Shown here in pieces: positions 1 to 4,802 of a stretch of 5,298 nt of DNA; position 1 is the first letter of the stretch; each line of letters opens with the position of its first letter. Source of the DNA: Staphylothermus sp. (lineage in GTDB: Archaea > Thermoproteota > Thermoprotei_A > Sulfolobales > Desulfurococcaceae). The DNA lies in NCBI GenBank assembly GCA_021159785.1, contig JAGHDU010000103.1, forward strand, positions 1 to 5,298, in the 5' to 3' direction. The notes under the pieces were generated by a model, which searched no databases, was not told the origin of the DNA, and saw only the letters and a program-made list of their open reading frames with translations. The translations under genes were made by a program, and so were the position numbers.

Positions 1-247
1 AAACAAGACCAATTACCCCAGTTGTTCTCGGAGATAATAACTCATAAAGAAATGCATGTAGAAGAGAAGAATATGAACGAGCAATCATAAAACCTAGAGT
101 TAAAAGAGATACCCAAAACAAACCAAGTTCATCTAATACTTTTAGATTAATATGGGGAGAGACTATACCGATAGCTATCATTACAATTACTACACTCAAC
201 ATAGCGGAGTAAAAGCTTCGGTAATCAACTATTTTTTGATCAGTCAT
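1..247 (-). CDS. N-terminal fragment of a multi-pass membrane protein, probably MFS-type transporter (partial)
   Basis: The minus strand is open from an ATG at 247-245 to the left edge, giving 82 codons with no stop; the gene is cut by the window. The product starts with a short polar stretch (MTDQKIVDYRSFYS). A hydrophobic segment follows at about residues 14-32, then a short loop with Pro-His-Ile-Asn and an acidic VLDELG turn. A second hydrophobic segment lies at about 42-60, then a loop with ELLSPR and the start of a third segment at about 75. This spacing, including the 'D-E-L-G' before TM2 and a charged loop 2-3 ending in Pro-Arg, resembles the start of major facilitator superfamily transporters, but the loop lacks a clean GxxxDxxGRR motif. 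The start is supported by a GGGGA purine run about 8 bases upstream on the minus strand. Substrate cannot be inferred. Coding status is fairly secure; the family is a tentative reading. Confidence 0.68.
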   Translation of the reverse strand, partial: MTDQKIVDYRSFYSAMLSVVIVMIAIGIVSPHINLKVLDELGLFWVSLLTLGFMIARSYSSLLHAFLYELLSPRTTGVIGLV

Positions 248-275
248 TCTAGTCCCCTAACCACAAATCATACAG

Positions 276-294
276 TTTAATAGATTTATAAGAA
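276..294. promoter_or_regulatory. Shared TATA region between divergent genes
   Basis: The 71-bp gap between the membrane-protein gene and the primase-like gene holds TTTAATAG (276-283) and TTTATAAG (285-292). TTTATAAG is centred about 30 bp before the TTG at 319, so the plus-strand transcript would be leaderless or nearly so. Read on the minus strand the same element (CTTATAAA) would start a transcript near 262, giving a leader of about 15 nt that carries GGGGA before the ATG at 247. One AT-rich element could therefore serve both directions. Positions are by eye. Confidence 0.4.
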
Positions 295-318
295 TGTATG
301 TTATTATAGGGCTTAGAA

Positions 319-1755
319 TTGGTATTGGTAGATGTTTTAGAGTATTATAGTCGAAGAGAAGTAATGGAAGAAATAGCTATTTTTCTAAAGAATCGTTGGG
401 CCGGATTGGAAGGAGAAGGTAAGAAATGGGTTAGATGGTTAGGTAATAAACCCCTCAGAATCGATAAACCTGAAGATACCCCTTTTATTATCAAGAAGTA
501 CTATTTCCTTAAACCTAGAGCAATATATGGAACTATCGAAGTGTTTAGGAAATTAGATTATAGAAAAGACGTTGAGGAAAACTATGAAAACAATGTTATG
601 AAAGCTACTCCTTTTATTGATATTGATATCCTTGAGGAGGACAAGGTAGAAAAAGTATGGAAATACGCTATAAAGATTGGAGTACTAATTAGGGATTGGT
701 TACGAGAACAAGGTGTTAAACAGAGTGTTTATTTCTTGTGGAGTGGTGCAGGACTGCATGTCAGGATAAATGAGAATGCTTTCAATAGTGTTCTCCGAGA
801 ACATCACCCTGTAGATGTTGCTTTTGCCGTTACAGAATATATTCTAGAGTCATTGAGGCCACATATTCTTGACATTATAAGAGAATCCAGTTATCTAATA
901 AAAGTAGAGAATCTTGTAGCTATGAAAAGAGTATTCACAGCACCACTTAGTCTTCATAGAAAACTCGACCGAGTAGCCGTACCTATAGACGGGGAACATA
1001 TAGAGGAGTTTAGTCTCGAATGGTGTAATCCCGAGAAACCCGTATATGATAAGGGGGCATGGAATAAATACGATCTAGGTGAAGGTGACAAAATAGCCTA
1101 TAAAGCTCTGAATCAAATAGGTAAGGTAGCTAAAAGAACCCTGTTGGAAGCAAGAGCTACTAAAATAGGTATATCAGCTACACAGACAAAAGAGACCGTT
1201 CCCACGATAGCTACTGGTGAGATCAGAGAACCAGGTAGGTTCCCGGTTATGGCTCTCCTACAAGCCGCTAGATACTACGTGTTATACGGAGACCTCGATA
1301 AAGCTAAGAGTTTTGGTTTAAACAGAGCGATTTTCTATGCATGGGCAAAATACTATGGTCCACAGAAAAGAACAGCACTATACAAGCCTAGTACACCCAG
1401 AAGGATATATGGTAGTAGAGTATCAGGACCTACTAGATGGGTCGAAGTAGCTGGGGAGAAAGTGCAGATGAACGACAAAGGTTACTATGTAATGGGGGGT
1501 ATAGAGCAAAGACCAGAGGATTATGATAGATATGTGGCTAAGAAGTTCGAGGAAGCAGGGATAAAATACGAAGAAGCTTGGAGAAAAGCACTCGAATATA
1601 TTCGTAAGTTCCCGAAAACGATACTCTTAGATCCACAGAAATTCTACAAGGAAGTATACGAACCTGCAAGGGATAGATTCGTGGAGAAAATTCTAAATGG
1701 AGAAACCACGAAGAAGAAGCGATCACTAGATGAGTGGTTTAAGTCGACAAACTGA
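319..1755 (+). CDS. AEP-superfamily primase-like protein with C-terminal PIP-box-like tail
   Basis: The gene encodes a 478-aa soluble protein. What is visible matches the order of archaeo-eukaryotic primase motifs: motif I as a beta-strand FIDIDIL with D101 and D103; motif II as SGAGLHVRI (142-150, His147); then a strand ending in FTAPLSLHRK (206-215), which resembles the 'RLPgSLHgKTG' segment of the primase small subunit PriS. It lacks the N-terminal PriS signatures I would expect, so it is probably a PriS-like paralogue and not the housekeeping catalytic subunit; ribonucleotide or deoxynucleotide primer synthesis is inference. A second domain (about 300-460), rich in Tyr/Arg/Lys, is not recognised. 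The tail (467-474, KRSLDEWF core) looks like a PCNA-interacting peptide. The start is TTG at 319, the first start codon after an in-frame stop at 307; TTG at 325 is an alternative. ATG at 364 is less likely because a TATA element fits the earlier start. The 3' end overlaps the opposing vapC by 17 bp. Confidence 0.72.
   Translation: MVLVDVLEYYSRREVMEEIAIFLKNRWAGLEGEGKKWVRWLGNKPLRIDKPEDTPFIIKKYYFLKPRAIYGTIEVFRKLDYRKDVEENYENNVMKATPFIDIDILEEDKVEKVWKYAIKIGVLIRDWLREQGVKQSVYFLWSGAGLHVRINENAFNSVLREHHPVDVAFAVTEYILESLRPHILDIIRESSYLIKVENLVAMKRVFTAPLSLHRKLDRVAVPIDGEHIEEFSLEWCNPEKPVYDKGAWNKYDLGEGDKIAYKALNQIGKVAKRTLLEARATKIGISATQTKETVPTIATGEIREPGRFPVMALLQAARYYVLYGDLDKAKSFGLNRAIFYAWAKYYGPQKRTALYKPSTPRRIYGSRVSGPTRWVEVAGEKVQMNDKGYYVMGGIEQRPEDYDRYVAKKFEEAGIKYEEAWRKALEYIRKFPKTILLDPQKFYKEVYEPARDRFVEKILNGETTKKKRSLDEWFKSTN
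1717..1740 (+). other. Codons for a putative PCNA-interacting (PIP-box) peptide
   Basis: Residues 467-474 of the primase-like protein read K-R-S-L-D-E-W-F, four residues from the C-terminus. The PIP-box pattern is Q-x-x-h-x-x-a-a, where h is aliphatic and a aromatic. Leu470, Trp473 and Phe474 fit the three hydrophobic positions exactly, while the first position is Lys instead of Gln. Archaeal clients such as FEN1 and RFC-L carry this motif at their extreme C-termini, often with Trp-Phe or Phe-Phe, so both location and context fit. Binding to PCNA is inferred. Confidence 0.5.
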
Positions 1756-2158
1756 ATTTTATCAATAACTCATCACTTCTAAGTACATTAACATATTTAG
1801 AGGCGACTTCGTAAAGATACGGATTATCTGTAACAAGTATTAATCCTTTTGAACGAGCATATTGAATATAAGATGCCTCTATCACACTAATGTTTTCCTT
1901 TACTGCTAAATCAATAACTTCTTTCTCCATTCCTCTGATACTAACTGTTTGCAATACTTCAAACACTATTTTTAAAACTTCAATTAAACTAGTCAGTTTA
2001 TCGTAACCCTTGATTCTGTTCCTAATAAACTGTTTCGTCAATATGTCTAAGCATTCATAAAAAGCATGATCAAGAGTAGTGCCTTTGAGGAACACCTTGG
2101 CCTGACCATGTCTCAGAAGATTAATTATTGCAGAAGTCTCAAAAACATACTGTATCAT
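1739..2158 (-). CDS. vapC: PIN-domain toxin, VapC-like, with Glu-substituted active site
   Basis: VapC toxins are PIN-domain Mg2+-dependent endoribonucleases that cut tRNA, rRNA or mRNA. Counting from ATG at 2158 (139 aa), the protein has the PIN layout: a first strand YVFETSAII (acid E7), helical E35 in the middle, the SVIEASYIQYARSKG helix with E94, then LILVTDNPYL with D111. The usual PIN acids are D, E, D, D; here positions one and three are Glu, although the surrounding motif (TSA; VTDN) is intact. Start choice: the antitoxin stop and this ATG share an ATGA overlap, and the protein then begins MIQYVFETS, typical of VapC. An in-frame ATG at 2170 would add four residues, but a GGAGG sits only one base before it, too close to serve it. 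The gene is translationally coupled to vapB and converges on the primase-like gene. No obvious T-rich terminator was seen. Confidence 0.83.
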   Translation of the reverse strand: MIQYVFETSAIINLLRHGQAKVFLKGTTLDHAFYECLDILTKQFIRNRIKGYDKLTSLIEVLKIVFEVLQTVSIRGMEKEVIDLAVKENISVIEASYIQYARSKGLILVTDNPYLYEVASKYVNVLRSDELLIKFSLST

Positions 2159-2391
2159 TTTCTCTTCCATTCCTCCCTAATGACTGGTAATAATTCCTCA
2201 TCATCACTAATGAATGATGTATCAAGGTCCTCTAGTATTTGTTTTAATCTTACCTCAGCTTCTTCAAGCATTCTCTTTTTAACTTCTTCTTCCAAAGCTC
2301 TTCTTATAATTGGGCCTGGCTTAATACCGTATTTATCCATCAAGTCTTTCAGCTTCTTTGGTATCTTCGCTGATACTGTCACATAGGTCAT
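2155..2391 (-). CDS. vapB: VapB-type antitoxin
   Basis: A 78-aa, highly charged protein. Its N-terminal half reads as a beta-strand (YVTVSAKIP) followed by two helices (KKLKDLMDKYGI; GPIIRRALEEEVKKRMLEEA), the pattern of a small ribbon-helix-helix/VapB DNA-binding domain that dimerises and binds its own operator. The C-terminal half (about residues 45-78, ending in DDEELLPVIREEWKRK) is acidic then basic, as in the flexible part that wraps the PIN toxin and blocks its active site. It lies directly upstream of the PIN toxin with a 4-base overlap, the classic antitoxin-first TA order. The start ATG at 2391 has GGTG about 10 bases upstream. A TATA-like TTATAT (2432-2437 on the minus strand) lies about 43 bp before the start and is flanked by GTTTACC half-sites, which suggests autoregulation. 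Crenarchaea usually carry many such pairs. Confidence 0.83.
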   Translation of the reverse strand: MTYVTVSAKIPKKLKDLMDKYGIKPGPIIRRALEEEVKKRMLEEAEVRLKQILEDLDTSFISDDEELLPVIREEWKRK

Positions 2392-2421
2392 GCTCTTAAT
2401 GCACCACGATTTAATATTATT

Positions 2422-2457
2422 GTTTACCTGATATAAGGTTTACCTTTTGGGTAAACC
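2422..2457. promoter_or_regulatory. Putative vapBC operator: GTTTACC half-sites and perfect palindrome around TATA
   Basis: GGTTTACC (2437-2444) and GGTAAACC (2450-2457) form a perfect 8-bp inverted repeat with a 5-base spacer. A third copy of the half-site, GTTTACC (2422-2428), lies 16 bp from the first in direct orientation. On the minus strand the vapB TATA-like sequence TTATAT lies between the palindrome and the third half-site, so protein bound here would cover the promoter. A VapBC complex is the obvious candidate ligand, as these complexes usually bind inverted repeats at their own promoters. The repeats are seen directly; the ligand is inferred. Confidence 0.5.
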
Positions 2458-2460
2458 AGA

Positions 2461-2478
2461 TATATGTTATCACATATA
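2461..2478. repeat. Second perfect palindrome next to the vapB operator
   Basis: TATATGT (2461-2467) and ACATATA (2472-2478) form a perfect 7-bp inverted repeat with a 4-base spacer, only three bases from the GGTTTACC palindrome. In AT-rich DNA such a palindrome carries less weight than the neighbouring GC-containing one. It could be a second regulator site, or contribute to either flanking promoter. Confidence 0.45.
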
Positions 2479-2522
2479 GGGTAATATAACTATGTAAGAA
2501 CTTATATAGATAAGAATTCGGT

Positions 2523-2578
2523 TCAACTACTTGTAATACCGATGCTTCAATACAAGAGAAATAGGTACAAATAGTTGA
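2523..2578. repeat. Long imperfect inverted repeat in the non-coding gap
   Basis: Arms at 2523-2535 and 2566-2578 are complementary over 13 positions with one mismatch (C2530 against A2571). The right part of the left arm, CTTGTA (2530-2535), also pairs perfectly with an inner TACAAG (2551-2556), so two mutually exclusive stem-loops can be drawn. The region (2392-2647) has no convincing reading frame on either strand. It could be a small RNA, a regulatory hairpin or an operator with distant half-sites; nothing identifies which. Confidence 0.35.
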
Positions 2579-2584
2579 GAAACA

Positions 2585-2597
2585 TATTTATGTAAAT
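2585..2597 (+). promoter_or_regulatory. TATA-like element for the HELLH-protein gene
   Basis: The AT-rich run TATTTATGTAAAT lies about 55 bp before the ATG at 2648. With the usual archaeal spacing of about 26 bp, transcription would start near 2615, leaving a leader of about 30 nt that contains the GAGGTGA site. This also argues against the upstream GTG at 2606 as a start. The assignment is by eye. Confidence 0.35.
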
Positions 2598-2632
2598 AAC
2601 ATAAAGTGGTAAAAGTAAATATTCCAAGGAAA

Positions 2633-2639
2633 GAGGTGA
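2633..2639 (+). promoter_or_regulatory. Strong Shine-Dalgarno deciding the start at 2648
   Basis: GAGGTGA is an ideal match to the archaeal 16S rRNA 3' end and sits 8 bases before ATG 2648. The open frame extends 14 codons upstream to a GTG at 2606, but no comparable site precedes that GTG. Confidence 0.75.
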
Positions 2640-2647
2640 CGATTATA

Positions 2648-3415
2648 ATGTTTAAGATAATAATATCCAAAAGAGCCGACCTGCTAGCAAAACTATATGA
2701 TCTATACCATGCTCCGCAGATACAGGAAAATCTTCCATACCATATACTATATATAGGAGACTTATCGGAGATCGTCTATTATGGGTATGTCTTTGAAAAA
2801 TATAGTTTATGGGATAAATTATTCGATACACTAATAGAGAAGAAAAACGATTACGAAGCTAAGAAATATCTTGAGAATCTAGATAAAGTCAATCTATACA
2901 AATGGGATCTAATAGAAGCAGAACTAGGCTTATTCTCAGAGAAATTCACTAAAATGTATAATGACTACAATAGGAAAATCAGAGACATGCTCAGCAAGAT
3001 CCTCCCAATAAAAAAGTACTTCGAAGAGGAATATCTCATTCTAGGATTTAATCCGGGACGGGGAGTACTTGGTAGCACCTTGAGGATAAATCTCGAGGAA
3101 AAATACATTGTGAACACATTATTCATTGGTATTAATACTACACCAGAAAAATCTCTTGATTTATACATACACGAACTATTACATGGTTTAATAAGGCTTA
3201 ATAATATAAACATACCGGATGAAGTTGAAGAGGAATTCATAAGCACACTATGTCCGGAGGGATATTTATCAGAATTATTAGGATTATCGGAAACAATTAA
3301 TGTTAGTGAAGGAAGCCTACAAGCTTATATTCATTCATATTTTGCTGAGAAAATGTATGAAAAAATGGATTTATTGAAGTACCTTGAACTAAAAGCTAAG
3401 AACCACTACATGTAA
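2648..3415 (+). CDS. Uncharacterised protein with HELLH zinc-metallopeptidase signature
   Basis: A 255-aa protein that I do not recognise as a named family. Residues 1-120 are mostly predicted helical and charged, with no signal peptide or membrane segment, so it is probably cytosolic. The second half contains glycine-rich strands (LILGFNPGRGVLGSTLRIN, about 130-148; TLFIGINTTPE, about 157-167). Then comes the helix LDLYIHELLHGLIRLN with H175-E176-x-x-H179, the HExxH zinc-binding and catalytic signature. An acidic cluster DEVEEEF (191-197) lies 12-17 residues downstream and could supply the third, glutamate ligand as in gluzincin peptidases. The strand-then-HExxH-helix order is what zinc peptidases show, which makes a chance HExxH less likely. 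Start: ATG 2648 with an ideal Shine-Dalgarno; a GTG at 2606 is the rejected longer option. The gene stands alone, 257 bp from the divergent vapB start and about 95 bp before moeA. Protease activity and substrate are inferred or unknown. Confidence 0.7.
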   Translation: MFKIIISKRADLLAKLYDLYHAPQIQENLPYHILYIGDLSEIVYYGYVFEKYSLWDKLFDTLIEKKNDYEAKKYLENLDKVNLYKWDLIEAELGLFSEKFTKMYNDYNRKIRDMLSKILPIKKYFEEEYLILGFNPGRGVLGSTLRINLEEKYIVNTLFIGINTTPEKSLDLYIHELLHGLIRLNNINIPDEVEEEFISTLCPEGYLSELLGLSETINVSEGSLQAYIHSYFAEKMYEKMDLLKYLELKAKNHYM

Positions 3416-3432
3416 AACATTCTTGTTTTACA
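3411..3432. terminator. Perfect 9-bp hairpin across a stop codon, possible terminator
   Basis: TGTAAAACA (3411-3419) and TGTTTTACA (3424-3432) pair over 9 bp with a TTCT loop. The TAA stop of the HELLH-protein gene (3413-3415) lies inside the left arm. The only T-tract is the TTTT in the right arm, so this is not a textbook archaeal oligo-T terminator. A role in 3'-end formation, RNA stability or protein binding is possible. Confidence 0.4.
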
Positions 3433-3456
3433 AAATACACATCATTACATAGAAAA

Positions 3457-3485
3457 TCATAAAATTCTTCAAAACAATTTATTTG
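3457..3485 (+). promoter_or_regulatory. AT-rich promoter candidate for moeA
   Basis: The 94-bp gap before moeA holds two TATA-like runs, TCATAAAATT (about 3457-3466) and ACAATTTATTTG (about 3474-3485). The first, about 48 bp before the ATG at 3510, would give a leader of about 20 nt that includes the GAGGA site and is preferred. The gap and hairpin upstream suggest that moeA has its own promoter. Confidence 0.28.
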
Positions 3486-3497
3486 AAACAAAAGAAC

Positions 3498-3502
3498 GAG
3501 GA
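3498..3502 (+). promoter_or_regulatory. Shine-Dalgarno deciding the moeA start
   Basis: GAGGA lies 7 bases before ATG 3510. An in-frame TTG nine codons earlier (3483) has no such site, and the extra residues (KQKNEDSI) do not look like part of the family. Confidence 0.62.
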
Positions 3503-3509
3503 CAGCATC

Positions 3510-4793
3510 ATGCAGAGCATACACGGTTTTGCAGCAAGAAAAATCTATCGGCACATCGACTTAAACAAAGTCTATGAAATGATTAAAAACAATGTCAAAA
3601 CCACCAATGTGATTTCTATAGATGTGAGGAAATCCACTGGATATATTCTCGCAGAAGATGTTTACTCACCCTTTGATAGACCAGCATATGATATTAGTCA
3701 CGTAGATGGATACGCGATAAGATATGAGGATTTAAGCGAAGCATCTGGTGAACATGTAAAGTTTAAAATTGTAAAAGGCATCAACTCCAGAAAAGCCCAT
3801 AAGTACGAAATAGGGAAGGGAGAAGCTGTTTTTGTAGAAACAGGATATCCATTACCACGTGGAGCAGATACAGTTATACCAATAGAAGACACTGTTCTCA
3901 TGGAAGATTATGTTATGATTCCCAAAAAGTATAGAAGAGGAGAACATGTTTTCCGTAAAGCTACTGATTATAAAAAGGGAGAACTAATCATTAAGAAAGG
4001 AACAAGGATCACGCCCTTTATGATCAAAGCATTACTAGACTTAGGGATAGGGGAGATCAAAGTATATAGAAAACCATGCATAATTGTTTACAGTGTTGGC
4101 GACGAACTAGTAGATGAGCCTTTTAGTAATGAAGAATGGAAATTACCTATGAGTACAAAATACCTCGATAGACATGTCATAGAACACTACGGAGGCCAAG
4201 TTATTGATGAAATAAAGCTACCAGATGATCCACGCACAATAGCTTCTAGTATTAGAGAAGAACTAGAAAGAGCAGATTTATTGATAACAATAGGCGGAGT
4301 ATCGATGGGGCCAAAAGATCATACATGGATAACCCTATACGAAGAATTCAAACCCAAATATTATTGGCGTGGAACAAAAATACATCCAGCAAGATCACTA
4401 AGTGGATTAATAATTGGAGAAAAACTCGTCATTAATCAACCCGGTCTACACCAATCTAGTTTTTCAGCATTATTCTTTGTAATAGTACCAGTTATCAATT
4501 ATTTGCAAGGCTTAACACTAGAACCAAACTATCCATACACCATAGCAAGGATAAAGAATGATTACATTAATAAAAAGTACATCAACCACTATAGATTAAG
4601 ACCAGCAAAGGTCTCTGGCGAAGAAGCCCAGATCATTAATGCCAAGGGCTCGTATTATTTGAAACCAATACTTGAATCAAATGGCTTCATAGTATTAAAA
4701 CCTGGCATCGACCACTTAAAAACTGGTGAACCTACGAGAATTTATTATTTTCCACCAATAAATCACCCTCAGACATATAATGTGTTATGGTGA
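3510..4793 (+). CDS. moeA: MoeA/gephyrin-E family molybdenum (tungsten) cofactor protein, diverged active site
   Basis: MoeA inserts molybdate or tungstate into adenylated molybdopterin in the cytosol, completing Moco/Wco. This 427-aa protein (counted from ATG 3510) has the family length and domain order. Domain I/II motifs: PFDRPAYDISHVDGYAIR (DGYA at 66-69) and ETGYPLPRGADTVIP (about 110-124). The 'GEDI' loop reads KATDYKKGE, with D153 kept. The MogA-like domain has YSVGDELV (GDEL 197-200), DDP (239-241) and GGVSMGPKDH (262-271, Asp270). Domain IV (about 340-420) ends in a beta-rich SNGFIVLKPGIDHLKTGEP segment. Several catalytic loops are altered: the DSN motif is replaced by MSTKY, the PGKP motif by HPARS (292-296), and LPGNPVS by QPGLHQSS. 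It may be a specialised paralogue, for example for tungsten, or one of the two MoeA copies many archaea carry. It lies 9 bp upstream of the DUF364 gene, in a probable operon. Confidence 0.88.
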   Translation: MQSIHGFAARKIYRHIDLNKVYEMIKNNVKTTNVISIDVRKSTGYILAEDVYSPFDRPAYDISHVDGYAIRYEDLSEASGEHVKFKIVKGINSRKAHKYEIGKGEAVFVETGYPLPRGADTVIPIEDTVLMEDYVMIPKKYRRGEHVFRKATDYKKGELIIKKGTRITPFMIKALLDLGIGEIKVYRKPCIIVYSVGDELVDEPFSNEEWKLPMSTKYLDRHVIEHYGGQVIDEIKLPDDPRTIASSIREELERADLLITIGGVSMGPKDHTWITLYEEFKPKYYWRGTKIHPARSLSGLIIGEKLVINQPGLHQSSFSALFFVIVPVINYLQGLTLEPNYPYTIARIKNDYINKKYINHYRLRPAKVSGEEAQIINAKGSYYLKPILESNGFIVLKPGIDHLKTGEPTRIYYFPPINHPQTYNVLW

Positions 4794-4794
4794 G
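4789..4794 (+). promoter_or_regulatory. Shine-Dalgarno overlapping the moeA stop codon
   Basis: GGTGAG spans the TGA stop of moeA (4791-4793) and lies 8 bases before ATG 4803. Ribosomes finishing moeA would be positioned to start the next gene, consistent with translational coupling. Confidence 0.6.
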
Positions 4795-4802
4795 TCTTCT
4801 AC

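Noticed and set aside
1538..1726. 62-codon minus-strand open frame
   Set aside because: It lies wholly inside the primase-like gene on the opposite strand and its product (Ser/Leu/Arg-rich, no motif) looks like an antisense shadow.
2066..2386. 106-codon plus-strand open frame
   Set aside because: It is antisense to vapB and the start of vapC; the Ser-rich low-complexity product mirrors the Glu/Lys/Leu-rich antitoxin codons.
2519..2530. GGTTCAAC resembling a tRNA T-loop
   Set aside because: The flanking five bases do not pair to form a T-stem, and no acceptor stem or anticodon arm can be drawn around it.
2392..2605. Repeats in the gap as a CRISPR array or plasmid-type iteron origin
   Set aside because: There are only two direct half-sites of seven bases and no regular spacer series; promoter operator is the simpler reading.
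2606..2647. GTG start giving 14 extra residues on the HELLH protein
   Set aside because: A perfect GAGGTGA sits inside this extension, 8 bases before ATG 2648, and the TATA element would start transcription downstream of the GTG.
2965..3246. 93-codon minus-strand open frame
   Set aside because: It is antisense to the HELLH-protein gene, has Ser-rich shadow composition and no ribosome-binding site of note.
3483..3509. TTG start giving nine extra residues on MoeA
   Set aside because: GAGGA lies 7 bases before ATG 3510, while the TTG has no upstream ribosome-binding site.
3698..3901. 67-codon minus-strand open frame
   Set aside because: It is antisense to the conserved domain I/II motifs of moeA and has no independent support.
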